Source of the DNA: a virus
Strand: one strand, 5' to 3'
Virus record (IMG/VR): IMGVR_UViG_3300046694_000246
Location: 1-33,346 of that record
DNA: 33,346 nt
Each line of letters opens with the position of its first letter. Position 1 is the stretch's first letter. Of the stretch, positions 1 to 7,676 are shown piece by piece. A program made the position numbers and the translations under genes. Below the pieces are notes generated by a model, which did not search any database, was not told the DNA's origin, and was given only the letters and a program-made list of their open reading frames with translations.

Positions 1-556
1 GAGCGATGTTCTCGGACTCCTCGCCCACACGCTTCTGAATGTAGGTCTGGAGGTTGTTGAACTCCTGCTCCTTGGCGAACAGGGTGCGCTCCTGCTCACG
101 CTCGCGCTCGAACTGCTCGAAGCGGGAGGTCCACTCCTGCTCCTTCTGCGCCAGCAAGTCCTTCGCGGACATGTCCTGCTCCGCCAGCGACTTGGCCTGA
201 GTCTCGGCGTCCTTGCGGCGCTTCTCCTCGTCGGCCTGTGCGGCCTCACGGGCCTTGCGCTGGTCCTCGATCTCCTTGAGGAACTTGTTGTTCTGCTCCT
301 CGATCTTGGAGATCCGGCCGTACAACTTGTCCTTCTCCTCCTGCCGCGCCTTGGCGATGTCCTCGGCGGTGAAGCGAGGTTCGGCAGGCGTGGCGGCGGG
401 CGGCTCGACGACAGCGGCCGGTACGACGATGACGGGGTCGCCACCTTCACCGGGCTGCGGAGCCCCACCCGCGATGGGGTGGATCGGACGGCCATCCTTG
501 CGGTAGCCAAGTACGGTCTGAGCGGGCACGGAAATGCCCTGGGTATGAAGCGACAT
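1..556 (-). CDS. Scaffolding-like capsid assembly protein (C-terminus beyond window)
   Basis: The first 185 codons are visible and the reading frame runs off the left edge. The ATG at 554-556 begins MSLHTQG. Residues 1-60 are rich in Pro, Ala and Gly. From about residue 65 there is a long, highly charged Glu/Lys/Gln coiled-coil stretch with repeated EEQ, KRRKDAE and EREREQE runs. This composition and the place directly after the portal gene fit a phage scaffolding protein, which guides capsid shell assembly and is then removed. The call rests on composition and gene order, not on a specific motif. Codons 3-5 are CTT CAT ACC, one copy of the recurrent in-frame word. The portal stop codon ends 13 bases upstream of the start. 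Confidence 0.7.
   Translation of the reverse strand, partial: MSLHTQGISVPAQTVLGYRKDGRPIHPIAGGAPQPGEGGDPVIVVPAAVVEPPAATPAEPRFTAEDIAKARQEEKDKLYGRISKIEEQNNKFLKEIEDQRKAREAAQADEEKRRKDAETQAKSLAEQDMSAKDLLAQKEQEWTSRFEQFEREREQERTLFAKEQEFNNLQTYIQKRVGEESENIA
542..550 (-). repeat. CTTCATACC word, copy in scaffold gene
   Basis: Exact copy on the sense strand; codons 3-5 (Leu-His-Thr) of the scaffold-like gene. Confidence 0.9.
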
Positions 557-569
557 GCGCTCTCGACTC

Positions 570-2288
570 CTAGTCGGTCTGGGTGTCCGGGTCTCGGCGA
601 AGTCCGGCCCGTGGGCCGTACGCCTGTGTCACGATTTCAGTAGTCATTTTCTGAATCTCGGGAGCCGTGATGTTGCCGAGTTCGACACCACCGGGAAGCG
701 TCACCGGATTCGGACCCGCAGGCTGATTGATGGGGTTGCCATCCGCATCAGTTTGCGGTGCAGGCGCATCCACCCCTTCAGGTGGCAATCCCGTCAGTTG
801 CAGAATAGTCGAATCGATCTGCGCCTTTAGCATTCGCAGAGCACCCTGCTGTTTGGCGTCCTCGATCTGCTCCTCGAAGATCTCGCGGACCTTCTCGTCC
901 GGGAACTCCTCGCCCAAGTCGTGGAGGGCTCCGCGCATGGACTCAAGGCCCATGGACATCTTCGCCTGGATCTCGTTCAACTTGATGAGGGTGTCGACCG
1001 GCAGAGGGGCAGGCCATTCACACTCGGTGAAGTAGGCCATGGGGTCGAGGACATCGACCATAGGCGGCTGATCGTCCTTCATGATGCCCTCGGTTGCAGG
1101 GTCATACAGCCGGGATTCCGGCTCGAAGGTGAACAGCGTCTTGAGGATGAGTTCGTTGACCTTCTGGAGGCCGACGGAGTACTGCATCTTCTTCTGGTCG
1201 TAGCGAGACATCATGGGTCGGTACATGATGGCCAGAGCCACACCCGATGTATTGCTCGCGGGTTGCATCTGCCCGAGCGCCGTTTCCGGAACGCCCGTTA
1301 TCTCGTGCATGGAACGCTTGATCATCTCCAGGTACTGGAGCGGTCCCGCTATGTCGACGCCATTCTCCAAGTTGAACACGTTCGCGTCTTTGGGGAGTCC
1401 GCCCCACACCTTGCGAGGACCCTTCTCAAGGTTGCTCGCTTTCGCGCCCGTGATGATCGTTACGGGTGCGGCGTGGTAATTGATGATGTCGCTGATGTCG
1501 GTGGCCTTCTCGTTGTATTCACGATTCAGGCTGATGATGTCGGCGATATCGGAGAGACCCCAGGGTGAGCCGCTGACCTGCGAGTTGGCGATGTGGACCA
1601 CGGGTATGAGGCCCAGCGGGTTCGGCCGGGAGTCGATGAGTTCGTCATTGAGGTATTCCTCAATGGTGGAGTCTGTCAGGACCTCGACGTAGGTGTAGAC
1701 GGATCGCGTCCCGTCCTCGCCGGTAGCCCAGAAGCGGTACTTGAGTTTGAAGCGGATCAGGCGGTCCCTGTCGTGGGGGTGCCATTCCGGAAAGCAGAAA
1801 GCAGCGTTGAGCGGGAGGATCCTTACGCGGCCGGGCTGTTCTTGTCCCAGATCATCTACGTATGCCGGTGCGTAGGCCACCTTCACAAAGCAGTCGCCAC
1901 CGACGCCGCCTTGCTGGCCCATCTCCCAGAGCAACTGCTCCTTGCGGTTGTCCACCTCCCAGGCCCTCTTGAGGAGGGAGGGGACGATGTGTTCGTACTG
2001 CTTGACGGACTTGAAGTGAACTCCGCGCCCGAAGGTGAAATTGTTGATGTAGTCGGCGAAGGCCTTCACGTAGTTGAACGTGATCTGGCTCTCTCCAGCC
2101 TCACGGCGGTATCCCCAGTGATGTCCCAAGTAGTATGCAAAGTTCTGGGAATAGCGGTTGAGGCGCGGGCCATGCACTTCGAACTCCTCGTCGGCCAATT
2201 CGACTAGGCCGAGAGGAGAGATCGACACAGTAAGGTCTGATCCCGAGGCCCGCATAGACGGGCTGGCGAATGAGATGGCACCGCTCAT
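570..2288 (-). CDS. Portal protein
   Basis: This 572-residue protein matches the SPP1 gp6-like portal family in length and pattern. The portal forms the dodecameric DNA channel at one capsid vertex and docks the terminase. Visible family traits are the GGDCFVKVAYAPAY segment near residue 135, the NPLGLIPVVHIAN segment near 230, and a mid-protein stretch with ITGVPETALGQMQP followed by a conserved-looking SGVALAIMYRPM, the usual stem/wing transition. The C-terminal third is acidic and helical, and the tail is rich in Pro and Asp. It lies between the scaffold-like gene and three small genes that separate it from the large terminase, a normal head-gene order. The start is ATG, with GGAGAA about 7 bases upstream. 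Confidence 0.93.
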   Translation of the reverse strand: MSGAISFASPSMRASGSDLTVSISPLGLVELADEEFEVHGPRLNRYSQNFAYYLGHHWGYRREAGESQITFNYVKAFADYINNFTFGRGVHFKSVKQYEHIVPSLLKRAWEVDNRKEQLLWEMGQQGGVGGDCFVKVAYAPAYVDDLGQEQPGRVRILPLNAAFCFPEWHPHDRDRLIRFKLKYRFWATGEDGTRSVYTYVEVLTDSTIEEYLNDELIDSRPNPLGLIPVVHIANSQVSGSPWGLSDIADIISLNREYNEKATDISDIINYHAAPVTIITGAKASNLEKGPRKVWGGLPKDANVFNLENGVDIAGPLQYLEMIKRSMHEITGVPETALGQMQPASNTSGVALAIMYRPMMSRYDQKKMQYSVGLQKVNELILKTLFTFEPESRLYDPATEGIMKDDQPPMVDVLDPMAYFTECEWPAPLPVDTLIKLNEIQAKMSMGLESMRGALHDLGEEFPDEKVREIFEEQIEDAKQQGALRMLKAQIDSTILQLTGLPPEGVDAPAPQTDADGNPINQPAGPNPVTLPGGVELGNITAPEIQKMTTEIVTQAYGPRAGLRRDPDTQTD

Positions 2289-2304
2289 GGAAAGGTTCTC
2301 CGAC

Positions 2305-2595
2305 TCAGATTTCGATGACGCGAGTGGGCTTCATCTGCCGCGTCTCGCGCTTGGCCTTGGCACGGCTCTCGAAAGGCTCTCCGCGCTCGATAACGTCACC
2401 GCTGGGAAGCACCTCATGCAGGACGTACTGTCGCGTCTTGGCGCCTTCCTCGTCCTCTACGGGAACTCCGCGAACGAGGTAGCGTCCCCCGATGAGGCTC
2501 TTCCCGACCGTCTCGCCCTTTTGGAGCGGGAGGCGCGGAAGAACCTCATCGAAGGAGGCTCGTGGGGACCTGCGACGGTCGTTGAAGGCGACCAC
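2305..2595 (-). CDS. Small head-region protein, unknown
   Basis: A 96-residue basic protein with a GTG start, lying between the portal gene and a 132-residue neighbour. It has no membrane segment and no motif I recognise. The middle (GGRYLVRGVPVEDEEG) looks like beta structure, and the C-terminal third is rich in Arg and Lys. The gene follows its upstream neighbour by 5 bases, and the upstream stop region supplies the likely ribosome site (GAGGA). Its place in the packaging block suggests a virion or assembly role, which is inference from position only. Confidence 0.75.
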   Translation of the reverse strand: MVAFNDRRRSPRASFDEVLPRLPLQKGETVGKSLIGGRYLVRGVPVEDEEGAKTRQYVLHEVLPSGDVIERGEPFESRAKAKRETRQMKPTRVIEI

Positions 2596-2600
2596 GTGAA

Positions 2601-2999
2601 TCAGTCCTCGACGACAGCCGGGGACTGGCGCTCGTACCGGCTGCCGTTACGAACGACCTCCTCGTAGCGCACCGCCGCGTAGTCGGAGAAGGAGCCCTGG
2701 GCGAACTCACCGAGGTAGGTGGGTGCCTCGACCCAGGAGGCGGAACCGACGTGGACACGCTCGGCCATGGTCTCCTGCGGCGACTTCTCGTAGACGTTGG
2801 CGTTGTGGTTCGGGCGGCCCGGGGCCGTTATGTAGCCCTGGAGAGCGCCCTTGGTGAACTCGTTCGGCACGTCTGTGTCTGTGGCGACACCCTCCTCGAA
2901 CCGAAGAGGACCGCGCCGTACAGCGTTGTCAGCGAGCTTGCGCTCATAGACCGTGCCGACGCGCTCCTGAAACTGCGGGTCGGGTGCGAGATTAGTCAT
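2601..2999 (-). CDS. Head-region protein, unknown
   Basis: A 132-residue soluble protein with an ATG start and a clear AGAGGA ribosome site. No domain is recognised. It contains short segments such as NVYEKSPQETMAERVHVGS and many Glu/Tyr pairs, and has no predicted membrane span. It is transcribed with the portal and terminase genes. In many actinophages small proteins between terminase and portal are minor virion or assembly factors; that role is only inferred here. The 60-base leader upstream contains TTCTGAT and ATCAGAA arms that could pair close to the ribosome site. Confidence 0.78.
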   Translation of the reverse strand: MTNLAPDPQFQERVGTVYERKLADNAVRRGPLRFEEGVATDTDVPNEFTKGALQGYITAPGRPNHNANVYEKSPQETMAERVHVGSASWVEAPTYLGEFAQGSFSDYAAVRYEEVVRNGSRYERQSPAVVED

Positions 3000-3062
3000 T
3001 CCGTAATCCTCTTCTGATAGCGAGGTAGCGATACCAGGGTATGAGGAATCAGAAAGGCGTTG

Positions 3063-3473
3063 TTAACTAGCGATAGTCCGAAGCGAGAAAAGGCTCACCG
3101 GGGAAGTCGTAGCGGCCGGGACGGTGATGTCGTACTCCTCGCCCCCGGGGAAGCACTCCTTCACGCGCCAGGTGAATGCGGGCGTCACTCCGGCGACGTC
3201 GGTGGCCAGCAGGCTGATGGTGAGCAGGCCCCTTTCGACCCGCTCGTGCACCTCGTGCAGCCACACCACGGTGTCTCCGTCGGTCACCCGGCGCACCGAC
3301 GGCGTGAACCTGACCATGGAGCCGTTGAGCGCGTTGCCCTGGTCGTCCACGTATTTGGCCGTGACGGTGACGGCCGTGAAGTTGGGCGGAAGAGTAAGGG
3401 GCGGAGTATCAGGGCCTGCCACGGTGGAGGGCTTCTGAGCCGTCCATCCGGGGGCATTCCATTCGTCGGCCAT
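3063..3473 (-). CDS. Probable virion-associated beta-rich protein
   Basis: A 136-residue protein starting at the ATG preceded by AAGGA (an in-frame TTG lies one codon upstream). The N-terminus reads MADEWNAPGWTAQKP, then comes a Thr/Val-rich beta pattern (FTAVTVTAKYVDDQGN) and a C-terminal TVPAATTSPVSLFSL strand. This resembles the Ig-like or beta-sandwich domains in minor structural proteins of actinophages. The short GWTAQ element recurs as GWTVQ in two proteins near 11 kb. It sits 9 bases after the large terminase gene. The structural role is inferred from composition and context. Confidence 0.75.
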   Translation of the reverse strand: MADEWNAPGWTAQKPSTVAGPDTPPLTLPPNFTAVTVTAKYVDDQGNALNGSMVRFTPSVRRVTDGDTVVWLHEVHERVERGLLTISLLATDVAGVTPAFTWRVKECFPGGEEYDITVPAATTSPVSLFSLRTIAS

Positions 3474-3482
3474 CAAAGGTCC

Positions 3483-5057
3483 TTAGCGCTGGAAGGGAGA
3501 ATTAGAAACTTCGACCTCGGGCATCGTGTAGTCCTTGGTCAGAACGCAGGCGAGCGCCAGGGAATCCGCGTAGTCGTCGTGGGCGTCGGCCGCGCGAGGG
3601 GCCTCAGCCAATACGTACGGCCCCTCGAATTTCTTCTCCAGGTCTTCCATCTGCTGACGGAAGCGCTTGTAACTCTTGAGACGCCGGGTGTAAGCGTGGG
3701 CGGGCCAGGAGATGAGTCCCCGGTTCATCAATTCCATGAGGTGCTTCCACCGCTTGGACTGCTCGGGGCGCTGGGATCCCAGCGCTACGATGTCGATATC
3801 CGGCATGAGGACGCGCAGCCGGGATATGACGACGTCACCGACACCGCCCTCGTCCACCGCGATAGCCATCACGTTGTAGTTCCGTGCGAATTCGACGATG
3901 CGGAAGTACTGGTTCTCCCAGTCCATTCCCCCGAGGTCCATCCAGTTGAGGATTCGGTGCTCGAAGTTGCCGAACTCGTCGGGCGCGTCCCAGCGGACCC
4001 ACACGGCCGTGACGATCGTGGAGTCCTGCTTGCGAGCAGGGTCGATGCCGATGACGACGGGGCTCTTGTGGTAGGCCGGTACGACCTGCATGGAGACGTC
4101 GCCGAGTTCGTCCAGCCGCTCGGTCGTGGTGAACATACCCTTGTCGAGCAGCCACATGAGGCGGTACGACAACTTGAATTCGTCGGAGTCCTCGCCGATG
4201 CGCAGGAGTTCCTTCTTGACGAATTTCGCATAGTTCTCGTTCCACTTCGAGACTTCTTTCCAGTCCGCATCGAAATGGTTCTGCCGGGCGCCGCGCTTTG
4301 TAGCGGTACGCCGGTTGATCTGGATCTGGTTGTAGAAGACGCCCTTCTCGTACGTGGGCGTTCCTGTGAAAACCATCGTTGCATTGGTCGAGGCACCCAT
4401 CGGGCCGATCGACTTATTGACCATTTTCTCGTCGGCGCCCTGGCACTCGTCGATAAGGATCAGGTGATAGGTGCGGCCTTCAATGGTGGCGCGAGGGTGA
4501 CAGGTCTGCTTTCGCACGAGGCTGCCGGAACGCTTGAGGGATATCGAGCGTCCCTTGCCTGCCACGGTGTCGTCGATTTCGGGGTCGGCCATGATTTCCA
4601 GGGCGTGGTCACTGGTAAGGCGGGCCACGATTCGGCCGTACAAGTTGTCGGCCTGCTCCTCGACGGGGGCGAATGCGCCGACCCAAAGGCCTTCCTTGAA
4701 TTTGCCCATCAGGTCGGGGAAGATTTTCGCCAGCCTGGGGAACATGATCATGCAGGCGGCGACGCAGTTGGCCACGGTCTCGGACTTGCCGGACTGCCGG
4801 GAGAAGAGCGCGGTAAGGGTGGCGCCGTCGTTGATGATCAGCGACTCGATCAGACGAGCCGCGAAAGGACGCTGGTACCCGTACAGGGGGTGTCCGGAGA
4901 CCTCATCGACGATGAGGAGCATCTTGGCGACGATCTGATCGACGAATGCCTGCGAGGTCTGGTCCAGGACCACCTCGGTGTCGATCCTTGCCTGACGCTC
5001 TTCGTCAGTTTCGTCGCTGATGAACTCGTCGTACTCGACGTCCTCCGTTACAGACAC
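3483..5057 (-). CDS. terL: Terminase large subunit
   Basis: This is the ATPase-nuclease motor that packages phage DNA through the portal. The 524-residue protein has a P-loop SRQSGKS at about residues 86-92, and a Walker B motif LILIDEC with D203/E204. The C-terminal RNase H-like nuclease domain begins with VIGIDPARKQDS near residue 330, followed by AVDEGGVGD and a final DAHDDYADSLALA segment supplying further acidic residues. The length is usual for the family. I prefer the GTG at 5057, with GGGG six bases upstream; a TTG four codons earlier (5069) lacks a good ribosome site and would be followed by a TTA codon. It heads the head-gene block. Confidence 0.95.
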   Translation of the reverse strand: MSVTEDVEYDEFISDETDEERQARIDTEVVLDQTSQAFVDQIVAKMLLIVDEVSGHPLYGYQRPFAARLIESLIINDGATLTALFSRQSGKSETVANCVAACMIMFPRLAKIFPDLMGKFKEGLWVGAFAPVEEQADNLYGRIVARLTSDHALEIMADPEIDDTVAGKGRSISLKRSGSLVRKQTCHPRATIEGRTYHLILIDECQGADEKMVNKSIGPMGASTNATMVFTGTPTYEKGVFYNQIQINRRTATKRGARQNHFDADWKEVSKWNENYAKFVKKELLRIGEDSDEFKLSYRLMWLLDKGMFTTTERLDELGDVSMQVVPAYHKSPVVIGIDPARKQDSTIVTAVWVRWDAPDEFGNFEHRILNWMDLGGMDWENQYFRIVEFARNYNVMAIAVDEGGVGDVVISRLRVLMPDIDIVALGSQRPEQSKRWKHLMELMNRGLISWPAHAYTRRLKSYKRFRQQMEDLEKKFEGPYVLAEAPRAADAHDDYADSLALACVLTKDYTMPEVEVSNSPFQR

Positions 5058-5141
5058 AACTAACCCCAATCCCGTTTCTTGCTACGGAATTGAGGTTAGG
5101 CGTTTTCTGCTATCGGTTTGTAATTACGGCTTCCGAGGGGT

Positions 5142-5402
5142 TCAGGCGTCCCTTCGGATGTCCCTGTTCGCGATGATCTGCTGGGCGCGCTGCCGCGTGA
5201 AGCCGAACATCCTGCCCAGGTTCTCGTAGGTGTAGCGGCCCTTTGCGTAGACCGCCTCCACCAGGGCGTCCCGGGCCTCCGTCGACACGGCCGGGTAGTC
5301 CTCGAAGCACATCTGGTCGCAGAAGATGGGGGCGTCCTTCTTGGCCACACCCAGCAGCCTGCGGCAGCCTCGGCACCGAAGATCAACCAGCATGTCAGGC
5401 AT
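5142..5402 (-). CDS. Zinc-ribbon/HTH protein, candidate small terminase
   Basis: An 86-residue protein with two clear parts. Residues 1-40 carry four cysteines in a CRGC...CDQMC arrangement that would hold a zinc ion. Residues 58-80 form a helix-turn-helix of the sigma-region-4 type (ENLGRMFGFTRQRAQQI). It lies 84 bases upstream of the large terminase gene on the same strand and overlaps the stop of the preceding gene. A small DNA-binding protein in this place is often the small terminase subunit that recognises the packaging site, but this pattern also fits a generic transcription regulator. The DNA-binding call is firm; the terminase role is inference. Confidence 0.72.
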   Translation of the reverse strand: MPDMLVDLRCRGCRRLLGVAKKDAPIFCDQMCFEDYPAVSTEARDALVEAVYAKGRYTYENLGRMFGFTRQRAQQIIANRDIRRDA

Positions 5403-5679
5403 CGATCTTCGCCTCCCCCGTCATGCGGTCATCGGTCTCGTCGTCCACAGACCCGCCACCGTTCTCGTGCCAGGCACTCTCCACACCCTGAAGCAACTGG
5501 TCGAGCAGCCCCAGTGGAAGGGTCAGGCCGCGCCCGTAGGTCTCCAGGGACGGGATGTACTCGCGCAGGTCGACGAACAGCCCGTCGTGGGGGCTCTGAA
5601 CTGTGGAGACGTGAATCTCCTTGTCGTGCACGTACGCGACCCGGGCGTGGATCGTCCGTCCCTCAGCAAGTTCGTCCAT
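5395..5679 (-). CDS. Small protein with weak PC4-like pattern
   Basis: A 94-residue acidic protein with an ATG start and a strong GGAGGAG ribosome site. Residues 20-65 (alternating strands, then VDLREYIPSLETYGRG, LTLPLGLLDQLLQGV) loosely resemble the PC4/YdbC single-strand nucleic-acid-binding fold, where a beta sheet precedes a VDIRE-like strand and an amphipathic helix. The C-terminal 25 residues are acidic and probably disordered. It is the first gene after the divergent promoter region at 5.7 kb and overlaps the zinc-ribbon gene by 8 bases. The PC4 link is a visual impression only. Confidence 0.72.
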   Translation of the reverse strand: MDELAEGRTIHARVAYVHDKEIHVSTVQSPHDGLFVDLREYIPSLETYGRGLTLPLGLLDQLLQGVESAWHENGGGSVDDETDDRMTGEAKIDA

Positions 5680-5705
5680 GACTCCTCCATCGCTCTATGT
5701 GTCCG

Positions 5706-5734
5706 AGACTACACCGCGCAAGCGGTCTCGACAA
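5706..5734 (-). promoter_or_regulatory. Predicted promoter, leftward (head operon)
   Basis: On the minus strand TTGTCG (5729-5734), a 17-base spacer and TAGTCT (5706-5711) form a sigma-70/HrdB-like promoter about 30 bases upstream of the 94-residue gene. The TAGTCT -10 recurs upstream of the genes starting at 12381 and 33268. Confidence 0.55.
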
Positions 5735-5739
5735 CCCGC

Positions 5740-5768
5740 TTGACGAGCGAGTACAGTGAGTCTGTTGA
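5740..5768 (+). promoter_or_regulatory. Weak candidate promoter, rightward
   Basis: TTGACG (5740-5745), a 17-base spacer and TGTTGA (5763-5768), upstream of the plus-strand gene at 5790. The -10 is poor; a promoter is expected here because the gene is divergent from its neighbour. Confidence 0.3.
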
Positions 5769-5789
5769 CAAGAGATAGAGGAGCACACG

Positions 5790-6008
5790 ATGGGCATGTA
5801 CCCGATGAACGACCCGGAGAAGTGCCCGAAGTGCGGGCGGGACCTCTCCGAGGCACCTGCACCTGAGCGGGTAAAGGTCGAAAACTTCCCCGCCGAGGTA
5901 ACCTACGGACTTGATCCGGTCTGTGGGGGGCGCTGGCACGTGTGGGATCGCACCTCTCCGCTGCGGAAGAAGGCACAACCCTTCGTGGACGGAGAGAACG
6001 ATGGATGA
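5790..6008 (+). CDS. Small zinc-ribbon protein
   Basis: A 72-residue plus-strand protein with an AGAGGAG ribosome site. Two CxxC-type pairs are visible: CPKCG near residue 11 and DPVCGGRWHVW near residue 45. The second pair has only one Cys, with His52 as a possible fourth ligand. Such short zinc ribbons are common in Streptomyces phages and have no fixed function. Its stop codon overlaps the start of the next gene by 8 bases, so the two are probably translated together. Both end at the terminator at 6242-6279. Confidence 0.75.
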   Translation: MGMYPMNDPEKCPKCGRDLSEAPAPERVKVENFPAEVTYGLDPVCGGRWHVWDRTSPLRKKAQPFVDGENDG

Positions 6009-6231
6009 CTTCAACCTTCAGAATGGCATACAGCGCGCCACAGGCTCCGAGGAGCTGGACGCCCTCCAGCAGCGCGAGCTGCGGTCCGAGCAGATGCAGT
6101 ACTACAAGAACGCCAACACCGAGCCCTTCGAGGGCTTCGGCGGCTTGCAGGGCCTCAAGGAGGCTGCGATCGGTGTGGCGATCTTCCTGGGCGTGGCCCT
6201 GTTCATCAAGTACGTCCTCGGCATTGGCTAG
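6001..6231 (+). CDS. Small protein with C-terminal membrane segment
   Basis: A 76-residue protein starting at the ATG that overlaps the end of the upstream zinc-ribbon gene. Residues 1-50 are polar and helical, rich in Gln and Glu. Residues 54-74 form one hydrophobic segment (AAIGVAIFLGVALFIKYVLG) close to the C-terminus, so it is likely tail-anchored with the body in the cytoplasm. A single-span protein next to the integration region could affect lysis, exclusion of other phages or replication. Nothing in the sequence decides between these. Confidence 0.75.
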   Translation: MDDFNLQNGIQRATGSEELDALQQRELRSEQMQYYKNANTEPFEGFGGLQGLKEAAIGVAIFLGVALFIKYVLGIG

Positions 6232-6241
6232 CCCGCACAGC

Positions 6242-6279
6242 AGAAGGCCCCCGACTCCAGACCGGAGCGGGGGCCTTCT
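6242..6279. terminator. Bidirectional terminator hairpin
   Basis: AGAAGGCCCCCG pairs perfectly with CGGGGGCCTTCT across a 14-base loop. It lies between the converging plus-strand pair and the tyrosine integrase gene, so it probably ends transcripts from both sides. Confidence 0.85.
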
Positions 6280-6285
6280 GCTTGC

Positions 6286-7362
6286 CTACTGCGCCCGCCG
6301 CAGCGGGACGACGTTCTCCTGGCTGACCATGGCGGTCAGGAACGGCTTGCCCTTCATGGTCTCGTCACGGCGCTTGCGCTCCGAGGACAGACCCAGGTAC
6401 CGCTCGGTGGTTGCCATGTTCGAGTGGTGCAGCAGGGCCGAGACCGTACGGAGCGCGGCGTCGTAGCCGACCTCCGTGGACAGCGCGTCGAAGTAGGCAC
6501 GGGCCACCGCCCGGCGGATGGTGTGGGTGCCCTCGTACCGGGTCGGCAGGCCCACGGCGGCCAGCGCGTGCTTGACGATCTTCTCCGTGCGCTGCACCGG
6601 CCGGTCCGGGTGCCACATGAACGGTGTGCGGACGTAGACCCGCTGGCCCGTCTCCTTGTCGAGGTAGTGCGTAGCGATGGTGTTGCCGGTACGGGCCGGG
6701 AAGAGGTGGTCGTCCGCGCGTAGGGGTCGGCCCAGCAGCTCGGCGTACTCGACCAGCCATACGCGCAGCTCGCGCTCCAGGTCGGCCGTCAGGGGCATCT
6801 CGTCCTCCTCCCTGGTCTTGATCACGGTCACGAAGACCTCGGACCGCGCGAAGTCGACGTCGCCGACACGCATGTTCGTGATCTCCGAGGCACGGCACGC
6901 AGTGTTGACGGCCGTGGCCAGGTAGGCCCGGTGCATGGCGCACTCAGCCTGGTCCAGGAGCTGGAGCAGGATGGACGGGGCGGGCTGCTGGCGGTGCCTC
7001 TTCGGTTCCGGCAGGGGGTCGACGCCGGTCAGGTAGTTGTCCAGCGGGGTGAAGCCGCTGTTCTTGCAGAAGGAGAAGAAGACCTTCAGCCGGGCGCGGT
7101 AGTTGTTGTGGGTGCCGGGGCCGACGGCCTCCCGAACCGGCTGTCCCTTGATGCGGGTGGAGTGGGTGTCCATGATCCCACCGGGTCCGTAGAAGAAGTC
7201 CCGGACCTCCACGGCGCTCAGCTTGTCGAACTCCAGGTTGCCCAGGTGCTCGACGAACCGAGGCAGCAAGGTCTCATCGACCCTCATCGTGTTGTCGGCC
7301 TTGCCGGAGCGCTTGCGGATGTCCAGGTACTCCTCGACGGCGCTGCGCAGTGCGATGGTCAC
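6286..7362 (-). CDS. int: Tyrosine recombinase (phage integrase)
   Basis: This 358-residue protein catalyses site-specific integration and excision through a 3'-phosphotyrosine intermediate. The catalytic set is complete: R157 in ACRASE, K182 in VIKTRE, H280 and R283 in HTIRR, H313 in LLHHSN, and Y322 in TERYLGLS. An N-terminal SAM-like core-binding domain spans residues 5-110. The GTG start has a CAGGAGGAAG ribosome site. The gene is divergent from a 48-codon plus-strand gene and ends at the terminator at 6242-6279. No attachment site could be fixed from the sequence. Finding a second, serine-type integrase next door is unusual. Confidence 0.95.
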   Translation of the reverse strand: MTIALRSAVEEYLDIRKRSGKADNTMRVDETLLPRFVEHLGNLEFDKLSAVEVRDFFYGPGGIMDTHSTRIKGQPVREAVGPGTHNNYRARLKVFFSFCKNSGFTPLDNYLTGVDPLPEPKRHRQQPAPSILLQLLDQAECAMHRAYLATAVNTACRASEITNMRVGDVDFARSEVFVTVIKTREEDEMPLTADLERELRVWLVEYAELLGRPLRADDHLFPARTGNTIATHYLDKETGQRVYVRTPFMWHPDRPVQRTEKIVKHALAAVGLPTRYEGTHTIRRAVARAYFDALSTEVGYDAALRTVSALLHHSNMATTERYLGLSSERKRRDETMKGKPFLTAMVSQENVVPLRRAQ

Positions 7363-7482
7363 GCTTCCTCCTGGTGTGGGGTTGGCTGCGCGCTCAGCTT
7401 AGCGGCGTCAAGCAACCCACGCAATGCGCTTGTCAATGGACTTGGATAGCAATACCCGGGAAGCCGTAGTACGGTTCCGTTC

Positions 7483-7629
7483 ATGGACAACACGATGACT
7501 GCTCCCGCCCCGCTTCATACTTCCGCCCCTTCGACCGAGGAGGAGTGGCTTGCCTCCTGGACGGCCAGGGCTCCGGACCTGGAGCCAGACAAGGTAGACG
7601 AGATACTGGAGCTGATGGGGCTCCTGTAA
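7483..7629 (+). CDS. Tiny acidic protein divergent from tyrosine integrase
   Basis: A 48-residue protein (ATG at 7483; a second ATG at 7495 is possible). The C-terminal 30 residues carry W-L-x2-W-x3-A-P-x-L (EEWLASWTARAPDLEP) and then an amphipathic helix. The 41-residue protein at 9369 has the same spacing (SDWLDHWVSAAPTLSS), so the two look like paralogues. Each is divergent from an integrase gene and is followed at once by a strong terminator. From memory, similar short W/AP/L proteins are common in Streptomyces near integrases and regulators, but their function is not known to me. Codons 11-13 are CTT CAT ACT, a one-base variant of the recurrent word, on this gene's sense strand. Confidence 0.7.
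   Translation: MDNTMTAPAPLHTSAPSTEEEWLASWTARAPDLEPDKVDEILELMGLL
7513..7521 (+). repeat. CTTCATACT, variant word copy on plus strand
   Basis: One-base variant of CTTCATACC. It lies in the sense of a plus-strand gene and in the Leu-His-Thr frame, showing that orientation follows the gene rather than the genome. Confidence 0.65.
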
Positions 7630-7632
7630 ACG

Positions 7633-7670
7633 CAGAGACCCCCGGAGCCATAGGCTGCCGGGGGTCTCTG
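7633..7670. terminator. Bidirectional terminator hairpin
   Basis: CAGAGACCCCCGG pairs perfectly with CCGGGGGTCTCTG around a 12-base loop, between the tiny plus-strand gene and the end of the serine recombinase gene. Confidence 0.88.
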
Positions 7671-7676
7671 TGTCTG

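Noticed and set aside
3036-3044. Intergenic CTCATACC-like copy of the word
   Set aside because: It lacks the leading CTT, lies outside genes and is one of many expected near matches.
3060-5063. Long open frame of 667 codons on the plus strand opposite the terminase
   Set aside because: It mirrors the codon phase of the terminase gene, has no ribosome site and no known motif; a GC-rich shadow frame.
7363-7482. Attachment site core for the tyrosine integrase
   Set aside because: No tRNA-end-like or strongly repeated core could be identified; the phage's own tRNA genes are far away.
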